Part shown: piece after piece, positions 35,892 through 43,495 of the stretch
How the letters are laid out: each line of letters opens with the position of its first letter
Numbering within the stretch: the first letter of the stretch is position 1
Source: Candidatus Opimibacter skivensis
GTDB taxonomy: Bacteria > Bacteroidota > Bacteroidia > Chitinophagales > Saprospiraceae
Direction: 5' to 3'
DNA length: 64,000 bases
Assembly (NCBI GenBank): GCA_016722045.1
Contig: JADKGY010000029.1
Location: 434,001-498,000 of the forward strand
The notes under the pieces: generated by a model
Database searches by the model: none
The model's input: the letters and a program-made list of their open reading frames with translations, nothing else
What the model was told of the DNA's origin: nothing
Position numbers and translations under genes: made by a program

Positions 35892-37673
35892 ATGAGACAA
35901 TTTTTGAAAATGACATTGGCGAGCTGCCTTGGTGTATTCCTCGCCGGAGTAGTAATATTTTTCTTTGGCTTCGTCATGATAGCCGCATTGATATCCAGCG
36001 CAGCGGGTAGCGGTAGCAAAGTAGCTGTACCAACCGGAAGTGTTCTGACGCTTGACTTCACGACTAAAATTCCTGAACATAAAAACAATATTTCATCGCG
36101 TTCTTTTTCATTTAAGGAAGAGGATATACCTGGATTGCATGATATCGCAGGCCTGATCAGGCATGCCGCCACAGATGACAAAATCAGTGGCATCTTCATC
36201 GAAAATGGGACTGGTGGTCTCGGAGCCAGCTCTTCAAAAGTCATTCTGGATGCATTAGAAGAATTCACAGCCTCAGACAAGTTCCTCGCAGCTTATGGCG
36301 ATTTCTATACACAGGAAGGCTATTACATCGCGAGCCCGGCTGATCATATCACATTGCATCCGGTCGGAACAGTTGATTTCAGGGGTTTCGCAAGTTATGT
36401 TCCTTTCTTTAAAGGCCTTCTTGATAAAATAGGCATGGACGTGCAGATATATTACGCAGGCAATTTCAAAAGTGCTACAGAACCTTTCCGTCGTACGGAG
36501 ATGAGTCCTGAGGCCAAACTTCAGACACGTGAATATTTAGGAGACACATATTCTTTATTTCTCAGTGACATAGCCGAAGCGCGTCATATGGATGTGGATT
36601 CGCTGAAATCTATCGCATGGGGATTCCAGATCAAAAGTGCTGAAGACGCGCTATCACACAAACTTGTGGATGAGATTGGATCGAAAGCAGATTGCGAAAT
36701 GTGGATGAATTCGAAAATGGGAAAAGATCCTCTCAATAAAATCCATTTCGTTACGATAGATGAGTATGCCGCTGTGACGCCCGCTGCACCTGTAAATACC
36801 AAATCAAAAAATAAAATTGCAGTTATCTATGCAGAAGGTGAAATCGTGAGTAACCGTGATGATTATGGGGTGATTGATGATGGACGTTATGTCAAATTGC
36901 TGAAAGAGATCAGAAAGGATGATGATATCAAAGCCGTAGTCCTTCGCATCAACAGTCCCGGAGGAAGTGTGTTGAGTGCAGAAAATATATACAGACAACT
37001 TGTAGGCCTCAAAGCAGATGGTAAAAAGATAGTAGTATCCATGGGTGATTATGCAGCTTCAGGCGGATACTACATTGCTGCGATGGCCGATAGTATTTTC
37101 GCACAACCAAATACACTAACAGGAAGTATAGGTGTCTTTTCAATTATACCTAATCCATCAAGATTATTGGATACTAAACTTGGGATCAAATTTGATACTG
37201 TTCGAACCGGTCCATATAGCGCAGATTTCACAGTGTTTTTTCCATGGAGTGAACGGGAGAATAACTATATGCAGTCACGTACTGAAGCTTATTATGAAAT
37301 GTTTTTGAATAAAGTAGCTGATGGAAGACACATGACAAGAGATGCAGTGCATGCCATAGCCCAGGGCAGGATCTGGTCAGGAGAACGTGCTGTTAAAAAC
37401 GGACTTGTTGACAAACTTGGTGATCTTGATGATGCCATCGAATCAGCCGCAACACTTGCCGGAATAGAAGATTATAAAATCAAAGAATATCCTGTATTCC
37501 AGAATCCTCTGCAAAAAATGATCACAGATTTAATGGATCGAAATACTCCTTCCAGTTCTGCTGTCTCCGCTTTAGTGCAATCACAAGTTCCTCAAGTCAT
37601 GGAATTCTGGTCAGCAGTCCAGTCCGGAGAACCACAGGCAAGACTCCCGTGGGGATTGAGCGGTATCAAGTAA
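35892..37673 (+). CDS. sppA: Signal peptide peptidase SppA, 67K type
   Basis: Membrane-bound serine-lysine protease that degrades cleaved signal peptides. 593 residues, the long tandem-domain form. N-terminal membrane anchor at about 7-35 (LASCLGVFLAGVVIFFFGF). Catalytic lysine Lys193 in the first half (YYAGNFKSATEPFRR) and nucleophile Ser390 in the second half (YAASGGYYIAAMAD), matching the E. coli pair 209/409. Arrays of heptanucleotide repeats start directly after the stop. Confidence 0.96.
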   Translation: MRQFLKMTLASCLGVFLAGVVIFFFGFVMIAALISSAAGSGSKVAVPTGSVLTLDFTTKIPEHKNNISSRSFSFKEEDIPGLHDIAGLIRHAATDDKISGIFIENGTGGLGASSSKVILDALEEFTASDKFLAAYGDFYTQEGYYIASPADHITLHPVGTVDFRGFASYVPFFKGLLDKIGMDVQIYYAGNFKSATEPFRRTEMSPEAKLQTREYLGDTYSLFLSDIAEARHMDVDSLKSIAWGFQIKSAEDALSHKLVDEIGSKADCEMWMNSKMGKDPLNKIHFVTIDEYAAVTPAAPVNTKSKNKIAVIYAEGEIVSNRDDYGVIDDGRYVKLLKEIRKDDDIKAVVLRINSPGGSVLSAENIYRQLVGLKADGKKIVVSMGDYAASGGYYIAAMADSIFAQPNTLTGSIGVFSIIPNPSRLLDTKLGIKFDTVRTGPYSADFTVFFPWSERENNYMQSRTEAYYEMFLNKVADGRHMTRDAVHAIAQGRIWSGERAVKNGLVDKLGDLDDAIESAATLAGIEDYKIKEYPVFQNPLQKMITDLMDRNTPSSSAVSALVQSQVPQVMEFWSAVQSGEPQARLPWGLSGIK

Positions 37674-37925
37674 AGAGTAACGAATAACGAATAACGAATA
37701 ACGAATAACGAATAACGATTTAAGATTTAAGATTTAAGATTTAAGATTTAAGATTTACGGATGATCTAAGTTATTCGTTACTTGATACTCGTTATTAGTT
37801 AGTCTTCAATCACTCATCACTCGTCACTCGTCACTCGTCACTCATCACTCGTTACTCGTTACTCGTTACTCATTACTCGTTTGTCCGTTACTCGTTATTC
37901 GTTACTCGTTATTCGTTACTCTTTT
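37674..37925. repeat. Large composite heptad array with inverted ends
   Basis: 37681-37757 is eleven heptads in one register: CGAATAA five times, then (C/A)GATTTA six times. The unit changes without losing phase. After a short gap come CACTCGT/TTACTCG/TTATTCG units to 37925. The left arm (AGAGTAACGAATAACG...) is the reverse complement of the right arm (...CGTTATTCGTTACTCT), so the whole array can fold into one large hairpin. It fills most of the sppA-yceI gap. Confidence 0.94.
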
Positions 37926-38044
37926 GCCGGTTCAGCACCTCAAAACTCCCATTCATCTTAAATGGTTGTTAAGGAAAATTTAAAATCAGAACAATCATTC
38001 CTGCGTGACGTTGTTGGTAGTTCATTAATAACTACTAAACTCTT

Positions 38045-38641
38045 ATGACAAAATTATTTTTCGCTCTCTTATTGATTGCAGGTTCAATCACTGCACAGGC
38101 AGGTAATCCCGAAAATGGTACCCCATACAAAGTGAAAACTGATGAATCCGCCATCGCATGGACAGGCCACAAGGTAACTGGCCAACACAACGGAACTATA
38201 GCTATCAAAGATGGATCCCTGAACATCAATGATGGCATATTATCCGGCGGATCTTTTACCATTGATATGACCACCATTTCAGCTCTGGATCAGCAAGGTG
38301 AAGGAAAGACCAAACTTGAAGGTCATCTAAAATCAGATGATTTTTTCGGCGTGGCTACTTATCCAACGTCTACACTTAAGATCACAAAAGCAACGGCAAA
38401 AGGAAACGGCCAGTACAATATCACTGCGGACCTAACGATCAAAGGAATCACTAATCCTGTAACATTTGACGCCTCAGTAAAGACTGTATCAAATCAAGTG
38501 ACAGCAACAGCCGACATCAAAGTAGATAGAACACTTTATAATGTTCGCTACGGATCCGGAAAATTCTTCGATAACCTTGGCGACAAAGCGATCTATGACG
38601 AATTTGATCTCAATATCAAATTGGTAGCAACCAGCAAGTAA
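38045..38641 (+). CDS. YceI-family lipid-binding protein
   Basis: 198 residues with signal peptide 1-19 (FALLLIAGSITAQA). Matches YceI: ESAIAWTGHKVTGQHNGTI, then SFTIDMTTISALD, EGHLKSDDFFGVATYPTSTLKIT, and the DLTIKGITNPVTFDA strand. The family forms a lipocalin-like barrel that binds polyisoprenoid or fatty-acid ligands in the periplasm. The specific ligand is unknown. Followed by a strong terminator. Confidence 0.95.
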   Translation: MTKLFFALLLIAGSITAQAGNPENGTPYKVKTDESAIAWTGHKVTGQHNGTIAIKDGSLNINDGILSGGSFTIDMTTISALDQQGEGKTKLEGHLKSDDFFGVATYPTSTLKITKATAKGNGQYNITADLTIKGITNPVTFDASVKTVSNQVTATADIKVDRTLYNVRYGSGKFFDNLGDKAIYDEFDLNIKLVATSK

Positions 38642-38664
38642 TATTGATCCTGACATTCCGATAT

Positions 38665-38699
38665 AAAAAAAGCTTTCTTGTTTCAGGAAGGCTTTTTTT
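38665..38699 (+). terminator. Intrinsic terminator after yceI
   Basis: A7GCTTTCTTG / CAGGAAGGCT7: a long stem with two G-T pairs and a 3-nt loop, 23 bases after the stop. The A and T runs make it potentially bidirectional. Confidence 0.9.
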
Positions 38700-38701
38700 A
38701 T

Positions 38702-38861
38702 GTTTTAGGTTATTGGTTATTAGAAAGTGGAAATGTTATTGGTGGTTAGTTGTAGGGAATCCTGACTTACGCCGAAACAGGAAAAGATCACAACAAAAAT
38801 TAATAACCAAAACCCATAAACTAATGACCTGTCCACTTTCTAACAACCAACAACCTATAAC
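38702..38861. repeat. Inverted repeat between yceI and dapB
   Basis: Left arm contains AGGTTATTGGTTATTAG (38707-38730 with AAAGTGG) and right arm its near reverse complement (38833-38856, CCACTTTC then TAACAACCAACAACCT). 22 of 24 positions are complementary. The right arm overlaps the dapB stop codon. Shares TGTCCAxTTTCTAACAACC with the sequence abutting the DUF3810 stop. Confidence 0.85.
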
Positions 38862-39583
38862 TCAATGATATCCCGCATCGTATATACTCCCGGTTTCTGA
38901 TCAATCAACCACCCAGCCGCCATAATCGCCCCTTCTGCAAATATTTTGCGATCATAGGCTTCATGACTTATTGTTATTTTTTCTGAATCGGAAGCCCAGG
39001 TCACTTCGTGAAAACCTTTTACTTCACCTTCACGAATAGCATGAACCGGAAGAATTGATTCTTTGCTCGTCTTCTGCTCATCAGTAATTTCAAAATCGGT
39101 ATATCGCTTATTATTATCCACGATATCTCCGATCAAAGTGTGTGCTGTGCCGCTGGGTGAATCTTTTTTATGAATGTGATGGATCTCTTTGATCGATGCA
39201 CTGAACTGAGGGTAATGATTCATAATCAAAGCAAGTCTTCGATTCAATGCAAAAGTTATATTCATCCCGATGCTGAAATTTGATGCATAAAGAAATTTTC
39301 CATTCTTCATTTGACACAATTTGATGATCGAATGAAGATGATATTCCTGCCAGCCTGTAGTACCTGAAACAATCGGAATACCGGTTTCAATGCATTGTTT
39401 TATAATGCCCGGTGAAGCATCAGGAGTGGTAAATTCAATGACAACATCACATGCTTTTAGTAGCGATAAATTGTCGCCGGAAAGGCGGTAAAACGTCTCA
39501 AATTGGATGTTATTTTCGGCATTGAGTATAGCTGTGATCGCCTGCCCCATTTTGCCCAACCCGATAATCCCAAACCTTCGCAT
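38855..39583 (-). CDS. dapB: 4-hydroxy-tetrahydrodipicolinate reductase
   Basis: NAD(P)H-dependent step of the diaminopimelate/lysine pathway, supplying peptidoglycan cross-linking precursor. 242 residues, typical of the shorter DapB forms. N-terminal Rossmann motif GIIGLGKMGQAI; VVIEFTTPDAS; the SGTTGW loop; and catalytic region EIHHIHKKDSPSGTAHTL. A candidate small RNA with a terminator ends 50 bases upstream of its ATG. Confidence 0.96.
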   Translation of the reverse strand: MRRFGIIGLGKMGQAITAILNAENNIQFETFYRLSGDNLSLLKACDVVIEFTTPDASPGIIKQCIETGIPIVSGTTGWQEYHLHSIIKLCQMKNGKFLYASNFSIGMNITFALNRRLALIMNHYPQFSASIKEIHHIHKKDSPSGTAHTLIGDIVDNNKRYTDFEITDEQKTSKESILPVHAIREGEVKGFHEVTWASDSEKITISHEAYDRKIFAEGAIMAAGWLIDQKPGVYTMRDIIEL

Positions 39584-39632
39584 ATTGATGATATATTATT
39601 GATTATCAATAAATTATAAGATATAAGGGCAT

Positions 39633-39744
39633 AAAAAAACCCGCCTCCCCATCGGAAAGCGGGTAAGAACACACTATGAGAACACCCTAAAAACGTATCA
39701 AGAATTCGAGTTTGTGGTTGCAGCCCTCTGCTTTAGATTAACTG
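39633..39744 (-). ncRNA. Candidate small RNA or attenuated leader upstream of dapB (element A)
   Basis: Minus-strand transcript of about 110 nt with all boundaries visible: promoter box TATATTTG (39757-39750), TTGTG 20 bases further upstream as a -33 element, and an intrinsic terminator ACCCGC-loop-GCGGGT followed by seven U. No reading frame. Inside, GCAG-AGGG-CUGC can form a small hairpin, and GGGU before the terminator can compete with it by pairing to ACCC. Its 3' half matches element B at 48362-48457. I cannot assign an Rfam family. Confidence 0.6.
39639..39664 (-). terminator. Intrinsic terminator of element A
   Basis: Minus strand: ACCCGC, 14-nt loop containing TTTCCGATGGGG, GCGGGT, then T7. 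Related in stem and loop to the terminator at 48371-48399. Confidence 0.8.
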
Positions 39745-39749
39745 CTAAA

Positions 39750-39780
39750 CAAATATAGCATCCTTAAATTGTTTTCACAA
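39750..39780 (-). promoter_or_regulatory. Promoter of element A (-33 and -7)
   Basis: Minus strand: TTG at 39780-39778, 20 bases, then TATATTTG at 39757-39750. This is the best two-part match to the Bacteroidota promoter consensus I found in the window. Confidence 0.7.
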
Positions 39781-39832
39781 GAGATTATGCTCATATTTAT
39801 ATTAAATCGTCTAAAGACTTAGTTTTACTGAG

Positions 39833-41791
39833 ATGATCAGCCGAAAAAGCATTGATGAAGTCCTCGAAAGAGCCCGGATCGAAGAGGTCGTGGGTGACTT
39901 CGTCAACCTGAAACGGCGGGGAAGCAATCTGATCGGTCTATGCCCCTTCCATAATGAGAAGACACCCTCATTCTCAGTTTCACCGACCAAAAATATCTAT
40001 AAGTGCTTTGGATGTGGTAAGGCAGGCGGAGCAGCCCAGTTCGTCATGGAGCACGAGCGCTATGATTTTCCGGAGAGTATCCGCTACCTGGCCAATAAAT
40101 ACGGGGTCCAGCTTGAAGAAACCAGGCAGGATGCCGAGTCCATTGAAGCTGAGAAGGAACGAGAGACCATTTACAAAGTCCTTGAATTTGCATGGCAATT
40201 CTTTAAAAATCAGCTCTTTAAGACTGAAGAAGGCCAGTTATCGGGCCTCACCTATTTCCAGGAAAGAGCCTTCAGAACCAAAACCATTGAAAATTTTGGC
40301 CTCGGTTATGCCTCGCAGACTGCAGATGGCCTGACAAGTACCGCTTTAAAGGCAGGTTTTACAAAAGAAATCCTTCAAAGGGCCGGTCTGATGACCCAAA
40401 ATGATGGCGATTTCTTCAGGCACAGGGTAATTTTCCCCATTTTCAATATTTCAGGAAAAGTCATTGCTTTTGCCGGCCGTCAGCTTCAGAATAACAAGCG
40501 GAGCCCGAAATACATCAATTCGCCTGAAACTGAGATTTATCAGAAGCGCAAAGTCCTATATGGCCTTTTCCATGCAAAAAAGGCTATAAGGGATGAAAAC
40601 AATTGTTTCCTCGTCGAAGGCTATACAGATGTCATCAGTCTGCATCAGGCCGGAATTGAAAATGTTGTTGCTTCATCGGGAACATCATTGACACCTGATC
40701 AGATTCGTCTCATACGTCGATATGCAAGTCAGATTACTGTTCTCTATGATAGTGATGTGGCAGGAATAAAAGCAGCCATGCGAGGACTCGATCTCATCCT
40801 GGAAGAAAATATGGATGTGCGGATCGTCCTTCTGCCTGAAAGTGAAGATCCCGATTCATTTGTTAAGAAATCCGGTATGGCCGGTTTCAATGAATATATC
40901 CTCGACAACAGCAAAGACTTTATTCTCTTCAAAACAAATCTTCTTCTTAAAGAAGCAGGAAATGATCCTGTTCGTAAATCTGCATTGATTAAAGAGCTCG
41001 TCGAATCATTGGCTCGCATTCCTGAAGCTATCAAGAGAGCAACATTCACACAGGAGTGCGCACGTCTGATGAAAATAGAAGAACACATCCTGGTACGCGA
41101 AACAAATAAAGCAGTTGCAGAATTTTTACAACAAAAGAGAAGAGGAATTCCAAGTGATGTAGCGGACTATGAAACACGGACGCAGAAAGAAATTTTTAAT
41201 AAAGAAGATCGACCTGAAGATCCACATAACATCAGATTTCCTGAGATCACCGATCAATACCAGGAAAGAGATGTCATCCGCATCCTGCTGAGCTATGGAG
41301 ATAAGAATATTCCGGATTCAACGATTAATCCATTAGGACGATACATGATCGCGAGTCTCGAAGACATCATCGATCAATTCCAACATCCGGTCTATAAAAA
41401 AATAATTGAAGCTTATCAGGCCATGCTGGCGAAAGATCAATTACCTGGCCCTGAGTATTTCACAAATCATCATGATAAGGAAATCCAATCCCTTACTATT
41501 GAGCTCATGACCTTTCCGTACGAGTATGCAAGCTGGGAAGAACATGATATCCCGATGCAGATACAATTGCATCCGGATGATAATTTCAAGAAAGATGCAC
41601 ACAATGCAATCCTCCGGTTAAAACTAAAAATCGTGATGGACCATATCGAACAAAATCAAATCCGGCTGACCGAATTACAGACCGAAGGCAATGATGAAGA
41701 AATGATCATCCATATCCGCATGCATTATGAATTACTTCAGGTCAGGGAACAAATCACCTCGCAGTTTAAAAATGTAGTATTGAAAGTTTAA
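39833..41791 (+). CDS. dnaG: DNA primase
   Basis: Synthesises RNA primers at the replication fork. 652 residues. CHC2 zinc finger with Cys37, His40, Cys58 and Cys61 (LCPFHNEKTPSFSVSP then KCFGCGKAGG). Toprim catalytic core with Glu262 in FLVEGYTDVISL and the acidic YDSDVAGIKAA further on. The C-terminal helicase-binding domain is divergent but of normal size. ATG chosen because it is preceded by TAGTTTTA, a near -7 box 5 bases upstream. A 9-bp repeat array follows the stop. Confidence 0.97.
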   Translation: MISRKSIDEVLERARIEEVVGDFVNLKRRGSNLIGLCPFHNEKTPSFSVSPTKNIYKCFGCGKAGGAAQFVMEHERYDFPESIRYLANKYGVQLEETRQDAESIEAEKERETIYKVLEFAWQFFKNQLFKTEEGQLSGLTYFQERAFRTKTIENFGLGYASQTADGLTSTALKAGFTKEILQRAGLMTQNDGDFFRHRVIFPIFNISGKVIAFAGRQLQNNKRSPKYINSPETEIYQKRKVLYGLFHAKKAIRDENNCFLVEGYTDVISLHQAGIENVVASSGTSLTPDQIRLIRRYASQITVLYDSDVAGIKAAMRGLDLILEENMDVRIVLLPESEDPDSFVKKSGMAGFNEYILDNSKDFILFKTNLLLKEAGNDPVRKSALIKELVESLARIPEAIKRATFTQECARLMKIEEHILVRETNKAVAEFLQQKRRGIPSDVADYETRTQKEIFNKEDRPEDPHNIRFPEITDQYQERDVIRILLSYGDKNIPDSTINPLGRYMIASLEDIIDQFQHPVYKKIIEAYQAMLAKDQLPGPEYFTNHHDKEIQSLTIELMTFPYEYASWEEHDIPMQIQLHPDDNFKKDAHNAILRLKLKIVMDHIEQNQIRLTELQTEGNDEEMIIHIRMHYELLQVREQITSQFKNVVLKV

Positions 41792-41829
41792 AAAGGCGGA
41801 AGAGGTAGAAAAGGCGGAAGGGGTAGAAA
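41790..41829. repeat. AAGGCGGAA nonamer array after dnaG
   Basis: Four units of 9 bp alternate AAGGCGGAA and GAGGTAGAA/GGGGTAGAA, starting at the dnaG stop codon. It is the reverse-complement type of the 25859-25956 array. Confidence 0.85.
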
Positions 41830-41897
41830 GGCGTTATGCTCAACTTTAAATTTTAATTTTTTAATTCAAGCCTAGTTTGCACTAAAAAAAGCATTCC

Positions 41898-42020
41898 GTT
41901 AAGCTTAGGCTGTGCCTAAGCTTTCGCGTCTGCAAATTTCAGATTTGCGATATAAAATGCATTGTTACGAAAAACAGAGTTTTGCAGACGCACAAGCGTA
42001 GGATTATCCTACGCTTAACA
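41898..42020. repeat. Paired REP-like palindromes (BIME-like)
   Basis: Palindrome 1 (41901-41923): AAGCTTAGGC-TGT-GCCTAAGCTT. Palindrome 2 (41994-42016): AAGCGTAGGA-TTA-TCCTACGCTT. Between them GCGTCTGCAAA (41926-41936) pairs perfectly with TTTGCAGACGC (41981-41991), and GCAAAT-TTCAG-ATTTGC is a further hairpin. The two palindromes have opposite flanks, like an inverted pair. A reverse-orientation relative occurs at 51447-51500. Confidence 0.9.
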
Positions 42021-42027
42021 AATCTGT

Positions 42028-42064
42028 AATTTATAAATGCAAGCAAAACTTGCATTTATAAATT
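42028..42064. repeat. 16-bp perfect hairpin next to the REP-like pair
   Basis: AATTTATAAATGCAAG, loop CAAAA, then its exact reverse complement. AT-rich, no T-run. The remainder of the gap to the minus-strand gene at 42174 shows nothing else I recognise. Confidence 0.9.
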
Positions 42065-42173
42065 TACTGATACAAGTTACTTATGTCTGATTACTGCTCA
42101 ATGTTCCGATAAGCGTAAATTCAACCTACATTAACAAATGCTTAGAAAAGCACCGGTTACTGAATACCGCTTA

Positions 42174-42770
42174 CTATTTTGCACTATCCTTTTCCATCGG
42201 ATGATCACCGGCTTCGCTATTCAATTCCTTCAAAACCTCTGCAGTGATATCATATTTTTCATCAGCAAGGAGAATAGCTCCACCGTGGATATAACTGAAG
42301 ATAAAATCATACCCTTCACGTTTCTTGATCGCGGCTAATTTGTCCTGCATTACTTTTTGAAGCCGATCATTGATTGAAGTGGTTTCATCCATGATTTCTT
42401 TGGCCAGTTTATCGCGCTCTGCCAGAAGGGCTTCCTGCTTGGAAGAGAGATATTTTTCCTGGGCCTGCATTTCTTTTCCCGTCATGGTGCCTTTCTGGGC
42501 ATTCCTCTGGTACTCATTGTACTCACGCTCCAGGGCAGCACCCTTTTGTTGCAGCATATCCTCTGCATCCTTTTGTTTAGCATCCATTGTCTGTGACTGA
42601 GCACGGAATTCTTTATAATTCATGAGGATGGTATCCCCGTTGACATACGCGATCTTCAGACCGGGTGATGCGGATGAACTTGTTGTGCTTGATCCACCTT
42701 TGTCACAGGAGATTAAAAAAAGTCCGCAGCATAGTACTGCAATTGGAATAAGATTCTTCATTATTTTCAT
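42174..42770 (-). CDS. OmpH/Skp-family periplasmic chaperone, predicted lipoprotein
   Basis: 198 residues. The N-terminus MKIMKNLIPIAVLCCGLFLISC has a lipobox with Cys22, so the protein is probably a lipoprotein, unlike soluble Skp. Mature part has the OmpH layout: a beta strand (LKIAYVNGDTILMNY), a long alpha-helical tentacle region (residues 60-140, rich in Gln, Glu and Lys), and closing strands (YDFIFSYIHGGAILLADEKYDITAEVLKEL). It holds unfolded outer-membrane proteins in the periplasm. BamA and lpxD are not adjacent here. Confidence 0.93.
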   Translation of the reverse strand: MKIMKNLIPIAVLCCGLFLISCDKGGSSTTSSSASPGLKIAYVNGDTILMNYKEFRAQSQTMDAKQKDAEDMLQQKGAALEREYNEYQRNAQKGTMTGKEMQAQEKYLSSKQEALLAERDKLAKEIMDETTSINDRLQKVMQDKLAAIKKREGYDFIFSYIHGGAILLADEKYDITAEVLKELNSEAGDHPMEKDSAK

Positions 42771-42823
42771 TTTGTTTGATATTAATTTTTCTACTCCTTC
42801 AATACTCTTTTAAAGAAGATTTG

Positions 42824-42831
42824 CAAAAGTA
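42824..42831 (-). promoter_or_regulatory. Bacteroidota -7 promoter box for the Skp-like gene
   Basis: Minus-strand TACTTTTG, matching TAnnTTTG, 53 bases before the ATG at 42770. Confidence 0.5.
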
Positions 42832-42862
42832 ATGAATACTAATTTGCCGAGAGGATAACAGT

Positions 42863-43495
42863 CTATTCAGATTTTATCGGGTTAGTCACATATCCGGATT
42901 TTATCCACCGCACATACGCATAATACACACCATATCCAAGTACGATACCTACCAGAGCCCCCGAAACTACATCTTCTAAAAAATGAGCCAGCAGATAAAC
43001 TCTTGAAATGGAAACAGAAAATGCAAGAAAAAGACATAGTACACTGACCCATGTTTTTTTTGTTAGCGCAGCTACAAGTGTAAACAATGCCCATGCGCCC
43101 ATCGAATGACCTGATGGAAAGCTATGATGCCCGGTCAACAAAGGGTAACCTAATACTGCCATTGGGCCATCATAACCTATCCTCTCAAGATAAATTGAAG
43201 GACGCTCGTGTTGAAAAAATGACTTCAACGTATAGCTTGCACCCAGAACAATAGCACCAAGTGCCGGCACTGTCACCATTTTTTTCCATGATGAGAACCA
43301 AATCAACAACCCACATAGGACATAGCCTTCCAACTCGCCAAACTTAGTGGCATAATAAAAAAAGTAATCAGCGAATGTGCTTCTGTGTTTTGCAAGCCAG
43401 AATAAAAACTGGGACTTATCAGCAGTGAGACTAAATGCCAGTCCAAGTAAAACAAGGATAATGGCTCCGTTCCTGAAGAGATCAAATCCTTTCAT
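42863..43495 (-). CDS. PAP2-family membrane phosphatase
   Basis: 210 residues with about five or six hydrophobic helices. All three phosphatase signatures are present: KSFFQHERP (C1), PSGHS (C2) and SRVYLLAHFLED (C3). Candidate substrates are undecaprenyl pyrophosphate, phosphatidylglycerophosphate or lipid A phosphates; the sequence does not decide. Overlaps the upstream LptF/G gene by 4 bases, which favours an envelope lipid role. Confidence 0.92.
   Translation of the reverse strand: MKGFDLFRNGAIILVLLGLAFSLTADKSQFLFWLAKHRSTFADYFFYYATKFGELEGYVLCGLLIWFSSWKKMVTVPALGAIVLGASYTLKSFFQHERPSIYLERIGYDGPMAVLGYPLLTGHHSFPSGHSMGAWALFTLVAALTKKTWVSVLCLFLAFSVSISRVYLLAHFLEDVVSGALVGIVLGYGVYYAYVRWIKSGYVTNPIKSE

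Noticed and set aside
39633..39744. Lysine riboswitch upstream of dapB
   Set aside because: The region is too short and lacks the recognisable lysine riboswitch core; kept only as an unassigned RNA candidate.
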